Positions 23,769-33,480 of a stretch of 64,000 nucleotides of DNA are shown here, piece by piece; position 1 is the first letter of the stretch; each line of letters starts with the position of its first letter. The position numbers and the translations under genes were made by a program. Below the pieces are notes generated by a model, which saw only the letters and a program-made list of their open reading frames with translations, was not told where the DNA came from and made no database searches. This stretch comes from Liriodendron chinense (taxonomy: Eukaryota; Streptophyta; Magnoliopsida; Magnoliales; Magnoliaceae). Location of the stretch: assembly GCA_003013855.2 (NCBI GenBank), contig PVNU02000773.1:5025001-5089000 (forward strand). The letters run 5' to 3'.

Positions 23769-24624
23769 CTAAAATATGGTTTTTACCCTTAGAAACGAGC
23801 CATGCCTTAAATCATTCACAACCCTTCTTCTGATGACCAGGCTTATTGCAAAAGAAACAGTCATCATTAGGACCATTTCTTTTCTTCTTAAATATTTTCC
23901 AGAGTTAGGCTGATTGCCACCCATAGGACCCGTAGAACATTTTCTTGAAATGTGCTTCCCTTTCTTATTACCTTTTCGTCCTTGACCAGATGTCACTAGG
24001 TGCGCACATTTGTGTCTTGCTCGACCTTCTGAGTCTCTCTTCCTCCTGAACGCATTTAGATATCAGTTCGTTTAATGTCCACTTTTCCTTTTGAGTATTA
24101 TAACTGATTTGGAATTGACCAAACTGTGGAGGGAGGGAGTTCAGAACCAAGAAAATCAGGAGTTCATCCTCAATCTTAAGGCCTAATGCGCGAATTTTAG
24201 CCACCACATCAAACAATCCACCAATGTACTCCCTGATATTTCCTTGACCGTTATAGGTAGTTTGAGTCAGCCTATGTAAAAGTGAACTTAGCTCAGCTTT
24301 ATTCGATTTCTCAAATCGTTTTCCTATTTCAGTCAAGAAATCTTTAGCTTTCTCAGTGTCGGGCATGACACCCTGCATGGTCTCAAAAATTGAGTTCCTT
24401 ATGATCTTGAGACACATCTTATTTGACTTGGTCTATGTCTTGTAGTGAGCCTTTTCTGATTCTGAACTGGAGTCAGTTGGAATGGGAGGCTTTACTTCCT
24501 CCAGGGCCAAGTCTAAGTCCATGCAACCTAGGATTATTTCAACGGACGACTTCCATTTTGAATAGTTGGACCCAGTAAGCAAAGGTATGGAATTGAATTG
24601 GGTTGGAATATTGGAAACAATCAT
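23769..24624 (-). pseudogene. Gag of the outer copia element, frame broken
   Basis: Starts at the Met at 24624 (MIVSNIPTQFNSIPLL), with LTGSNYSKWK and GCMDLDLAL typical of copia Gag N-termini. A UBN2-type Gag domain follows (IRNSIFETMQGVMPDTEKAK ... LSSLLHRLTQ ... EYIGGLFDVVAKIR). A CX2CX4HX4C zinc knuckle (CFFCNKPGHQKKGC) lies at about 23815-23860. A stop separates the first 63 residues from the UBN2 part, and a frameshift precedes the knuckle. Gag would form the virus-like particle and bind the RNA; here it is non-functional. Confidence 0.88.
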
Positions 24625-25405
24625 AGCTAGACATTCAAAGCATAAAACTCACATTAATAAACAAGTCCCATATAACAATGCATGAATATAAACCACAAAC
24701 ATTATTCATGTATATACATTCAACTGATTTGGGCTTTCAATCAAATGACCCAGAATGATGATGAGCTATATTCATCAAATTATGGCAAGAGCCCAACATA
24801 TCATCACAATTCCTCCTTTGGGCGAAATTGTAATATACATGAGGCTCTACTGAACATGAAGCTGACCAATGTTGGTGAAATAATTCTAAGACGCCCATCA
24901 CCTTTGGGTGAAATGAATCTCTTAGACCTATATCACCATCACCTAATCACTTCATCCCGCTCACATCCAGCCAAACGATGATGCTTCTTTGTTTTGACCA
25001 CCGTCTGCCTGGGTATAAACTGCAACTGAATGCAATCCTATAATAGATGATCACTGAATTCCATATACTGAAGTCTGAGACCAAAGATTTTCACTAATTG
25101 AGGTCACTTTGGTGGCTAACACAACCAGCTTCAATCCCTACTCCCAGACTTAAGAATTGCTACATGGTCCTGCCCACAACGAACCATACTGCAGAAGTTC
25201 TGATTTGGCCACAATATGATTGATGTTGATCGCCCAAAATCTCAAATATTACTACAGTGATGGTTGGATTAAATTCTTTAATGGTCAACTCTGAATATCA
25301 ATCAAAAGACATGGGTAATAGCCCTATTTTGGGCCAAATCAAATCTCAACCATGAATAACCATCTTATCTAATTTACTCGGCCTATCCATCAAGTAAAAC
25401 ATACC

Positions 25406-25474
<69 letters not shown>

Positions 25475-26658
25475 TTTACTTGTACTGGAAGGATGACCCA
25501 AGTATACACAATTTAAATGGTTTAAAATCATCTTTTTGGATAATGGGCCCAAGCATCCAAAGTGAGCCCCATGAGTTTTAAAGAAAGAATACAACATTTA
25601 AGCTCAAGGATGGGCCTCAAATGGGCATCAAGGTAGCCAAATCCAGGTCTTAAAATTGGCTTGTTAACTAGCCCTAAAAATGAACCTTGAATGGGCATGA
25701 AACATGCTAATAATATATTGAAAATAGGTCCAAAACCTAGCCCATTTAGAATCTTTCAAGGAGGCCTATCACCTAGGCTCATAATAGACATCAAACATGT
25801 ATTAAGACAAGGCTTGAGATCTGCAAAAAAATAGGCCCAGAAAGTGGGCCTAAGATTAACATAAAATGGGCCTAAGACTCAGCCCTTTACAAATGGAACA
25901 ACCCAAAAATAGCTAGGCCAATGAGGCCGAGCCAAGTCCTCTCAAAACCCAATAGGCCCACTTCTAATCCAACGGGGCCCTGTGAAAACCCAAAATAATA
26001 GCAATGACTTGTCATGCCCAAAACGAAAATTAGGCCACAACCATTTCAGAGCCAGAAACGTGGCCTCAAATCCTATCCGTTTCGTCCTTTTCTTAATAGG
26101 GCTGAGGAAAACCCTAATGTGATTTCTAAACATGACAACTTCCAAAAAACAGAAACCTAGCTGTAAAAAAATTGAAATTGCCATTCTCAGCCTAGAACAG
26201 CATCCAAACACCCGGAAAATCTAGCTGCGATTTACTTCTAAAGCCGAGTATTAGTGCTGAAAATGGAAATTTCGCATTAGCCGGCCATGATTGTTGGAAT
26301 CGGGCCTAGATGATCGACGGTCGTCAATCACGAACAATGGCTGCCACTGCTAGAAATAGGGCAGCAGCCGTTCTTCATGAAGACAGATGACAATGGCTAC
26401 CTCAACAAAAAAAACAAGGCAGCGTCCCTGATTTTATTATTATTATTATTATTTTTTAATTCACAGCATCATAGCCATGATCACCTGACCCAATCGAGTG
26501 CCGGAAAAAAATCACAGATTCGGACACTAAACGGATAAGAATCGGATGTTCCTTCCCACCGAAACCGAACGGTGATAAGAACCATACCATATGCAAGAAT
26601 CCAATAGCCATATGTGATGCTAGAATCCATGAATCCACCAGGATTGATGCATAGTTAG
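24625..26658 (-). other. Long untranslated leader of the outer copia element
   Basis: About 2 kb between the primer site and the gag start, unusually long for copia. It carries no convincing frame; the pieces at 25942-26211 and 26456-26671 look like chance. It holds a long (TA)n run and several GGGCCTA-rich phrases, so part of it may be a separate old insertion that I could not delimit. Confidence 0.5.
25411..25471. repeat. (TA)30 microsatellite
   Basis: About 30 uninterrupted TA units inside the leader of the outer copia element, the longest TA run in the window. Confidence 0.95.
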
Positions 26659-26671
26659 GCTCTGATACCAA
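26659..26671 (-). other. Primer-binding site of the outer copia element
   Basis: On the minus strand this reads TGGTATCAGAGCC, complementary to the 3' end of plant initiator methionine tRNA. It lies two bases inside the 5' LTR edge, at the expected place for first-strand priming. Confidence 0.92.
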
Positions 26672-26673
26672 CT

Positions 26674-26964
26674 GTTAATATTACATATTGTGAAATAATC
26701 GGATCATCTATGCATCAAACAATGGAGATTCCATACCATAATCTTAAAGCCATACCTGATTGGGAAGACATTCCCGATGCCATCGTGTTACCGAGAAGAA
26801 CTCTTGGTCTTCCGCACCTTACACCTTTAGGAGAACCACTTAATGGGACTAGGGTTTTCTCTTGTATGTTGGTGAGGGGATCAAGACATATATTTATAGG
26901 AAAGAGGACCAGAGAAGCTTACCCATCACACTTCTCTCCTCTAGGGTCTCCACACCGTAGGTTC
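26674..26964 (-). repeat. 5' LTR of the outer copia element, first piece
   Basis: Matches 19595-19887 of the 3' LTR. It stops at GTAGGTTC, exactly where the inner copia element begins with TGTTAG; the matching LTR sequence resumes at 32642. Confidence 0.93.
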
Positions 26965-27744
26965 TGTTAGTCTTGCCCTGTCTTATGGGAGAGCGGATTA
27001 GGTGAGACCCCGGCCTCACTTAAGAGGGTGCGGCCCTTATTGTGGGTTCACTGTGGGGCCCACCTTGACGTATGTATTATGTATCCATGCCGTCCATCCG
27101 TTTTTCCACATCATTTTAAGTCATTATACCAAAAATTAAGTAGATCCAATTATCAGATGAATCATACCATGAGAAACAGTGGTGATTGCCCGTCCTACCA
27201 TTAAAAACTTCTCAGGGCGCTCCTTAATATTTATGTAGTGTTTATTTACCATCCAATTTGTGGATAAGGTTAAATGAGACTGGATTAAGGTAAAAAGATA
27301 AATATCAAATTGATCCAAAACTCTTGTACCCCATTAATGGTCAATCACCATTGTTTCTTATGATATAGTCCACCTGATAATTGGATATGCATGATATTTG
27401 GTTTAATGCCATAAAATTATGTTTATAAACAGTTGGACGGTGTGGATACATAATATATACATCAATGTGGGCCCCACGGTGAACCATTGTAAGGGTCGCA
27501 CCGTCTTGCGTGAGTCCGGGGTCGCACCTAATCCGCTCCCGTCTTATGGGTCGTACGGCTGGATGGTCGTGCTTGTGGGGCCCCTGCCCCTTCTTGTATA
27601 TTGTATTTTATTCCATTTCTGCCCCTAGACCCATGTTGGGTCTTTCTCTTATGTGAAAGGGCATTCTTGTATTTTCCCTTAGGTTGTATATATGCTCTCT
27701 CTCCCTTATTTGGGTTGGGGAGATTGCTGCTTAACAAACTACCA
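26965..27744 (+). repeat. 5' LTR of the inner copia element, interrupted by a MITE
   Basis: The LTR proper is about 226 bp; 552 bp of fold-back MITE plus a 9-bp duplication are inserted 24 bp from its start. It contains TTGTATATATGCTCTCTCTC, shared with the 3' LTR and a plausible TATA-type core promoter. The last 18 bases differ from the 3' LTR more than the rest, which makes the exact end uncertain by a few bases. Confidence 0.9.
26989..27540. mobile_element. Fold-back MITE, GGATTAGGTG-tip type, in an LTR, with perfect 9-bp duplication
   Basis: The host LTR's GTCTTATGG is duplicated exactly on both sides (26980-26988 and 27541-27549), while the other LTR has one copy (GTCTCATGG), so the insertion is proven by its empty site. 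The tips read GAGAGCGGATTAGGTG and, on the other strand, GGGAGCGGATTAGGTG. The arms carry the usual family blocks (GTGGGGCCCACCTTGACGT ... CCGTCCATCCG; GATATAGTCCACCTGATAAT). A 9-bp duplication with long inverted repeats is the Mutator-type signature. This is the youngest layer of the three-element nest. Confidence 0.95.
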
Positions 27745-27756
27745 TGGTATCAGAGC
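27745..27756 (+). other. Primer-binding site of the inner copia element
   Basis: TGGTATCAGAGC, the initiator Met-tRNA complement, directly after the CCA that ends the 5' LTR. Confidence 0.93.
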
Positions 27757-27844
27757 AAGGTTCTCAAGCCTGCCCTACACAGATGCTCTGTCTCATAACC
27801 ATCTTCCCCAAATCTGACCTCCTTGTTTTCAGCCATTAAAAGTA

Positions 27845-28130
27845 GCTCCATCCGTTAGTTCCGTCCGTTCGTCAGCAACGACTCCTCCTTCCACAGCTCT
27901 GTGAGCTCCGTCCGCAAGCTCCATCCATCCGTCAGCAACGACTCCTCCTTCCACAGCTCTGTGAGCTCCGTCCGCAAGCTCCATCCATCCGTCAGCAAGC
28001 TCCGTCCATCCGTTTGTTAGCTTCGTCTGCCTAGTAGCTCCTCTATTCCAACAGCTCCTCTGTCAGCTCCTCAGCAAGCTCCGTCTGACCACGTGCAAGC
28101 TCCGTCCGACCACATAGCTCCATCAAATCT
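27845..28130. repeat. Short degenerate tandem repeats in the inner copia leader
   Basis: Repeated phrases AGCTCCGTCCGCAAGCTCC, CATCCATCCGTCAGCAA and CGACTCCTCCTTCCACAG occur several times, including a near-perfect 60-bp duplication (about 27875-27934 against 27935-27994). This looks like local slippage in the untranslated leader. Confidence 0.7.
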
Positions 28131-28310
28131 GTCCCTCGTTGCTCGATTTGTAGCTCTGTCAACTACAACTTGGTTCCCCAAATCTGTCTAAAGCCTCTCC
28201 GTTTCATTCGGAGACCCATCGGGCAACCAAAGATCCCTTGGCCGGCACATATTGAAGGAGTCTCCCTTCCCCTTGGTCATTCTCTTATCTCTACTCTTAT
28301 TTTCATTGCT

Positions 28311-29030
28311 ATGGACAAAGAAAACTATCTCGATATAGTTTTGATGGCACCAACTATGGGTTATGGTCCATCCATTTTCAAAACTTTCATAAAGGTAGGG
28401 GGTTGTGGGGCCTGGTTGATGGCACTTTTTCGACCCCTCCGTCTACTGATTTAGACAAACTCGCCAATTGAGAGATAAAGAATGGGCGCATCATTACTTA
28501 GATCCTCGACTCCGTTGATAAGACGATCGCTGTTAGCCTGATCCCACACCGTACAGCCAAAGCGACGTGGGATCACTTCAACGTGGTTTATAAACAGAGC
28601 AACGAAGCCCGTCTCTATCATTTGGAACAAGATCTGGCCCATATTAATCAAGGTGACAGGACCATTCAGGAATTTTATTCAGTGATGGTGGCCATTTGGA
28701 CGAAAATGGAGATGATGGATCCTGAGTTTCCCACTGATTTTCAGATATTCCACGATATGAGGGATCGCACGCGGGTTCGCCAATTCCTTATGAAGTTGCG
28801 ACCGGAGTATGAGCATTGTCAAGTTGCTCTTCTCAATCGCAGTCCTCTTCCTTCTCTGAATGTTACTCTCAACGACCTGTTGGCTGAAGACCAGAGGTAA
28901 AAGGTTCTTTCTACCTTACCTTAATATTATTCTTCCTCTGATATGGTACTAGCGGCTTCCGCTTCATCCAATCGTCGTGGCTCGAACAGTGTGACGTGCC
29001 ATGACTGTAAAAAATTGGGTCATGTCATTT
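28311..29030 (+). pseudogene. Gag of the inner copia element, broken
   Basis: Probable start MDKENYLDIV at 28311, followed by a frameshift. The UBN2-type core resumes with AVSLIPHRTAKATWDHF and RLYHLEQDLAHINQGDRTIQ, ending LPSLNVTLNDLLAEDQR at 28900. A zinc knuckle of CX2CX4HX4C form is readable at about 28998-29038 (CHDCKKLGH...C), but a stop codon falls inside it. The protein cannot be made intact. Confidence 0.82.
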
Positions 29031-29167
29031 CTTAATGCCGAGAGTTTTGTGCTTATTGTTGACGGACTGGACATGGCCTTATCGATTGTCGGACGAAGGC
29101 TTATGCTTCCCCCCTGGGACGTGGTTGTGGTGGCCGTGACCGTGGTCATGGCTGAGCTCGGGCATTT

Positions 29168-29398
29168 ATGGCCACTTCTACTTCTTCGATTTCAGAGCAT
29201 ATCGCGAATGACAATGCCAGCTCCTCCTCCTCACCTTTAACTCCCGAGATGATTCAGCAGATAGTGCAAACCCTTTCCGCTACAGGTCTGTCAGGTAACC
29301 CACATCTACTTCCATGGTTCTTTGATTCTGGTGCTTCGAATAACATGACTAGTGATGCCTCCCATCTTCGTGATCTCCGGCCATACACTGGTACTTAG
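29168..29398 (+). pseudogene. Protease segment of the inner copia element
   Basis: Contains WFFDSGASNNMTSD, with the aspartic-protease DSGA box at about 29324-29335. The frame then ends in a TAG at 29396-29398 and continues in sense downstream as the GAG-pre-integrase part. Confidence 0.85.
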
Positions 29399-29449
29399 GT
29401 TATCTCTACTGCTGATGGGTCTCTATTACCCATCCGGCCTGTTGGTTCA

Positions 29450-31336
29450 TTGACTTTCTCTCCTTTTTTCCATAGGAAGTTTGTTCTTCGTGATGTCTTT
29501 CATGTTCCTCAACTTTCCTCTAATTTGATCTCCATGGGTCAACTTACGACCAACAATTGTTTAGTCATGTTTCTTCCTGATTGTTGCTTTGTGCAGGATC
29601 TGGCGACGAGGAAGATGGTTGGGAAGGGTATGAGGAGTGAACATTTATTCATTCTAGAGTTTGATCAATCTGTGACACCAGCCAACTGTTTTTTTGCACC
29701 TTCTGATACTGAGATTTTGTTAGCCAACTGGAAGTGGAGACTATGGCACTGTCGTCTTGGTCATCCACATTCTGACCGGTTGCTTCATTTATTTTCTTCG
29801 GGGATGTTAGATAAACTGAATATTAACAAATCTATTTTGGATCTCTCTTGTCATTCTTGTTGCTTATCAAAAAGTAAATGTGCTTCGTTTTCATTAAGTG
29901 TATCTCGCTCTTCTTCTATGTTTGAGCTTGTTCATATTGATGTCTGGGGACCTTCACCTATTTTATTCATGTCATGTTCACATTATTATGTTATTTTCAT
30001 TGATGATTTTACTCATTACACATGGATCTACTTTATGCACTCCAAAGCACATGTCTTTGCCATCTTTCAACAGCTTGTTTCTATGGTAGATACTCAATTT
30101 GGGGTGAAAATCAGGACTCTCTGCTATGACTCAGGGGGAGAGTATGTCTCTCTAGCCTTCCGTACTTACCTTCAGGATCATGGGATTATCCATCAAACAA
30201 CCTGTCCTGATACTCTCCAACAGAACGGAGTTGCTAAACAAAAAAATCGTCACATCGTTGAGACTGCAAATACTTTGATGGCTGAAACGGATGTCCCGCG
30301 TTATTTTTGGGTCGAAGCTATGTTACATTCTGTCTACTTGATCAACAGCATGCCTACGAAGTTTCATGAGAATACTTCTCCCTACTTTGTTCTCTGCGGT
30401 TTCCATCTTGATTATTCCACATTTCGTATTTTCGGTTGTGTGTGTTATGTCCATCTTGTTGCGCGTGCACGTCACAAACTTTCACCTAAGTCCGTTCGAT
30501 ATATGTACTTCGGGTTTGGGGAAACCCAAAAAGGATTTCGGTGCTATAATCCAGTTTCCCATCGCATTCGGGTGTCTCGTCATGTTATCTTCATGGAACA
30601 TATTCCGTTTCACGCCTCTTCGACTGTTTCCACGCCTCCACCTTCATATCCTGGCTTGACTTCTTTTCCTAACATTCCTTCTGCATCTCCTGTGTCCTCT
30701 CGTCCCTTGCAGATTTACTCTCGGCGATCAAGACAACCTCCTCCTCCGGCCACTCCCACTACTTCCCCTACTGCAGATCTGAATCCTCCTTCTTTGGCCA
30801 CTCCCACTGCATCCTCTACTGCTGATACTTTTTTGGTACGTCGTTCTAGCCGCCCTCATAGGGCTCCTGATCGGTTGATTTATTCTATGCCTGCAATGTC
30901 TTCTACCTTAGATTCTATTTCTATTCCCACCACTTACTCTCAGGCTGTATCTCGAGGTTGTTGGAGGGAGGCTATGGCCGAGGAACTTCGCGCTTTGGCT
31001 GACAATCATACTTGGGAGCTTGTTCCGCGCCCCGTTGGGAGCCTTATTATTGGTAGCAAGTGGGTGTACTTTGTAAAGTTAAAATTCGATGGCTCCTTGG
31101 ACAATTATAAAGCGAGGCTAGTTGCCCAAGGATATAAACAAGAGTATGGAATTGATTATGACGAGACTTTTGCTCCCGTGGCGAAGATGAAGACAGTTCG
31201 CACCCTTCTCGCAGTCGCCTCCTCTCGTGCTTGGCCCATCTCGCAAATGGATGTGAAGAATGCCTTTCTTCATGGCGATCTTCTCGAGACAGTTTACATG
31301 CGATTACCTCCAAGGTTCAGATACGACTTCTGGTGA
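29450..31336 (+). pseudogene. Integrase and start of reverse transcriptase, inner copia element
   Basis: A 628-residue open frame. It begins with the GAG-pre-integrase zinc segment (WHCRLGHPHSDRLLHLF ... CHSCCLSKS), then the integrase core with VHIDVWGPS (first Asp), YDSGGEYVS (second Asp) and NGVAKQKNRH, where the family normally has NGVxERKNRH. The catalytic Glu is Lys here (codon 30236-30238). A Pro/Thr/Ser-rich linker (about residues 390-470) leads to the RT start: WELVPRPVGSLIIGSKWVY, YKARLVAQGYKQEYGIDYDE and MDVKNAFLHGDLLETVYM. A frameshift ends the frame at 31336. The lost Glu means integrase was already inactive. Confidence 0.9.
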
Positions 31337-32235
31337 TATGGTTTGGCGACTGAAGAAGGCTTTGTATGGTCTCAAGCAGGCGCCTCGTGCCTGGTTCCAA
31401 CGCTTTCGTGATGTCGTTGTTGGTGCTGGATTCTCTCAGAGTAGACATGATCCTTCCTTATTTACTCGTACTACCACCCGTGGCATTGTCATTGTTCTGG
31501 TATATGTGGATGATCTTTTATTGATTGACAGTGATCCCTTGGCCATTAAAGCGTTACAGCAGGTCCTGCAATCCTCCTTTCGGATGAAGGATTTGGGCCC
31601 TCTTACCTACTTCCTAGGTCTTAAAGTCTCATTGCCTTGGCTCAATTGACAGATCAGAAAGCTGTTCAGACCCCCATGGAGCTGAACGTTCAGTATGGCC
31701 GCGATGATGGTGACTTACTTAGGGAACCTACTCTTTACCGTCGCTTGGTAGGAGGTTTGGTATATTTGACGATAACTCGTCCTAACATTGCCTATGCTGT
31801 CCAAGTCATCAGTCAGTTCGTTTCGGCTCCTCAAACCCTCCATCTGACCACTGTCCTTCGGATTATCAAGTACTTGCGTAGGCACAATGGACAGGTCTAT
31901 GTTCTTCCCTTCCAGCTCTCATTTAGATCTTCGGGCTTATTCTTATGCTGATTGGGCTGGCTGTGCAGTCTCTCGTCGTTCCACTACAGGTTATTACGTC
32001 TTTCTTGGCTCCTCTCTTATTTCTTGGAAGTGCAAAAAGCAAGCTACAGTTTTACAATCTAGCACTGAGGCTGAATATCGCGCGATGTCTGCTGCCTTGT
32101 AGTGAGATTGTGTGGCTTCATGGGCTTCTCGATGATCTTGGTCTTCCCCCTCAGTCACCAACTCCTCTCCATGTGAATAACCTGAGTGCTGGTCCAATTT
32201 GCTTCCAACCCCGTCTTCCATAAGAGGACGAAACA
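31337..32235 (+). pseudogene. Reverse transcriptase end and RNase H, inner copia element
   Basis: RT continues in another frame: WRLKKALYGLKQAPRAWFQR, the intact catalytic YVDD box at about 31503-31514, and RMKDLGPLTYFLGLKV. Between GLKV and LALAQLTDQ (about 31625-31640) the usual segment of roughly 15-20 residues is missing. PTLYRRLVGGLVYLTITRPN follows, and then, after another shift, RNase H with SYADWAGCAVSRRSTTGYYV and SSTEAEYRAMSAA. At least three frame changes occur, so the region is non-functional. Confidence 0.88.
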
Positions 32236-32405
32236 CATAAGGTTGCTTGTCACTTCATTTGCGAGAAATATCAGTCTGGTCTCATTTCTCTTCCCCATGT
32301 GACTGTCCCAAGATCAGATAGCTGACATTCTCACTTAAGACGTTACCTTCTGCTCGTCATTCCTTCCTTGTTAGCAAACTGCTACTTGTCGACGACCTAC
32401 ATCAG

Positions 32406-32416
32406 TTTGAGGGGGG
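32406..32416 (+). other. Polypurine tract of the inner copia element
   Basis: TTTGAGGGGGG directly before TGTTAG of the 3' LTR; this is the standard second-strand primer position. Confidence 0.9.
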
Positions 32417-32641
32417 TGTTAGTCTTTCCCTGTCTCATGGGCCGTACGGCTGGATGGTCGTGCTTGTGGGGCACCTGCCCCTGCCCCTTCTTGTATATTG
32501 TATTTTATTCCATTTCTGCCCCTAGACCCATGTTGGGTCTTTCTCTTATGTGAAAGGGCATTCTTGTATTTTCCCTTAGGTTGTATATATGCTCTCTCTC
32601 CCTTGTTTGGGTTGGGGAGATTGCTGCTCAATATAATATCA
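32417..32641 (+). repeat. 3' LTR of the inner copia element
   Basis: 225 bp, TG...CA. It is the uninterrupted partner of 26965-27744 and shows the empty site of the nested MITE (CCCTGTCTCATGGGCC). Confidence 0.92.
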
Positions 32642-32799
32642 ATTTCATATTTGGCTTAATAACCGCGAATAGGGACCACGGTTTAAGTGTCCCGCCCCAA
32701 ACCTATTTGTAATGATCAACTGAATCGCTCAATCTAAGCAATCCAACGGTCATGATTTAAACCGATGATCATGTGTGGCCCACTCAAAGGAGTCTTACA
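32642..32799 (-). repeat. 5' LTR of the outer copia element, second piece
   Basis: Resumes with TTTCATATTTGGCTTAATAA and matches 19888-20057 of the 3' LTR, ending GAGTCTTACA before the AAACT target duplication. Confidence 0.93.
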
Positions 32800-32804
32800 A
32801 AACT

Positions 32805-33480
32805 CTCTAGTGGATCCAACCCCCCACGAGTATAAACTGAAATTTATGTTCAGTAAAAATAGCAATCTGGATTACAAACATAGAAAACCCACAATCTGTA
32901 TCAGGTGATTTGGAACAGATCCCTTAGGTGGGTTTTCTAGATACGTTTTTTTTCTCAGTCTAACACCTTGGTTCGATGCCGAGCACCTCATGTTCATGTG
33001 TGAAACCAATATGTAAGCTTGAAGTATATGTATATATGAAAAATACAAAACAAAAGGTTCAAAAAAAAAAAAAAAAAAAAAACACCCATCTCCTTTCTGA
33101 TCTAATAACCTCATATTTCATTGACTGAAGACAAGTACAGAGTGAAACATTCCTTTTTAGCCACTTGAAGTGGACGATACATGTCATTCTAGTTGAAGAA
33201 GAACAACAATACAGATGCAGCAACAGACTGAACTAACATGAAGAGATGATTTTTGGTTACCTATTCGGATGCAGTGGTTGGGTCCATATTTCCGAGATTT
33301 TGGAGGACTCTTCTGCCATTACAATCATGGGTTATATTTCAAATTCTCAACGGATGAACTTCCCTGGAAATCATTTATGCATGCATGAAGAAAAAACAAA
33401 GAATTTAAGAAGAATATCTAAGCGAGTTGTACTGAGTCCAAATGGGCCGTTCGCAGCTTCTCGTCCGAGCTGCTGAAAAT
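32805..33480. other. Intergenic spacer downstream of the PIRL gene
   Basis: Holds a 22-base A run at about 33061-33082 and otherwise unique AT-rich DNA. The PIRL 3' untranslated region and polyadenylation site should lie in the right part of this stretch (inference from gene direction). Confidence 0.5.

Larger units (their letters stand above)
26965..32641 (+). mobile_element. Ty1/copia LTR retrotransposon, plus strand, nested in the outer element's 5' LTR
   Basis: Two LTRs (26965-27744 and 32417-32641) begin TGTTAGTCTT and end in CA. A Met-tRNA primer site follows the first, and a TTTGAGGGGGG polypurine tract precedes the second. The coding order is gag, protease, integrase, reverse transcriptase, RNase H. 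It lies in the opposite orientation to its host element. The empty site read from the intact outer LTR is GTTTC. The flanks here are GGTTC and ATTTC, each one base from that, so a 5-bp duplication is likely but worn. The internal region has stops, frameshifts and a short deletion near 31630. Its LTR bodies differ by only a few bases outside the nested MITE, fewer than those of the outer element, in line with the nesting order. Confidence 0.93.
19595..32799 (-). mobile_element. Ty1/copia LTR retrotransposon, minus strand, inactivated and split by a nested element
   Basis: Both outer ends are TG...CA (TGTTAATATTAC at 19595; reading to CTTACA at 32799) and are flanked by a perfect 5-bp target duplication AAACT (19590-19594 and 32800-32804). 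Read on the minus strand the order is 5' LTR, Met-tRNA primer site, gag with zinc knuckle, protease, integrase, reverse transcriptase, RNase H, polypurine tract and 3' LTR, the copia order. The gag-pol frame is broken by several stops and frameshifts, so it cannot move by itself. The 5' LTR (26674-32799) is interrupted by a second copia element at 26965-32641. The two LTR copies differ, by eye, at about 14 places in the first about 290 bases, nearly all transitions, suggesting a moderately old, methylated insertion. Confidence 0.95.

Noticed and set aside
20566..24624. Gypsy-type or viral origin for the minus-strand polyprotein
   Set aside because: Integrase precedes reverse transcriptase, the Gag is UBN2-type and there is no envelope gene, so it is Ty1/copia.
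27528..27737. Two near-identical minus-strand frames (here and 32419-32631)
   Set aside because: They lie in the two LTRs of the inner copia element and are antisense noise.
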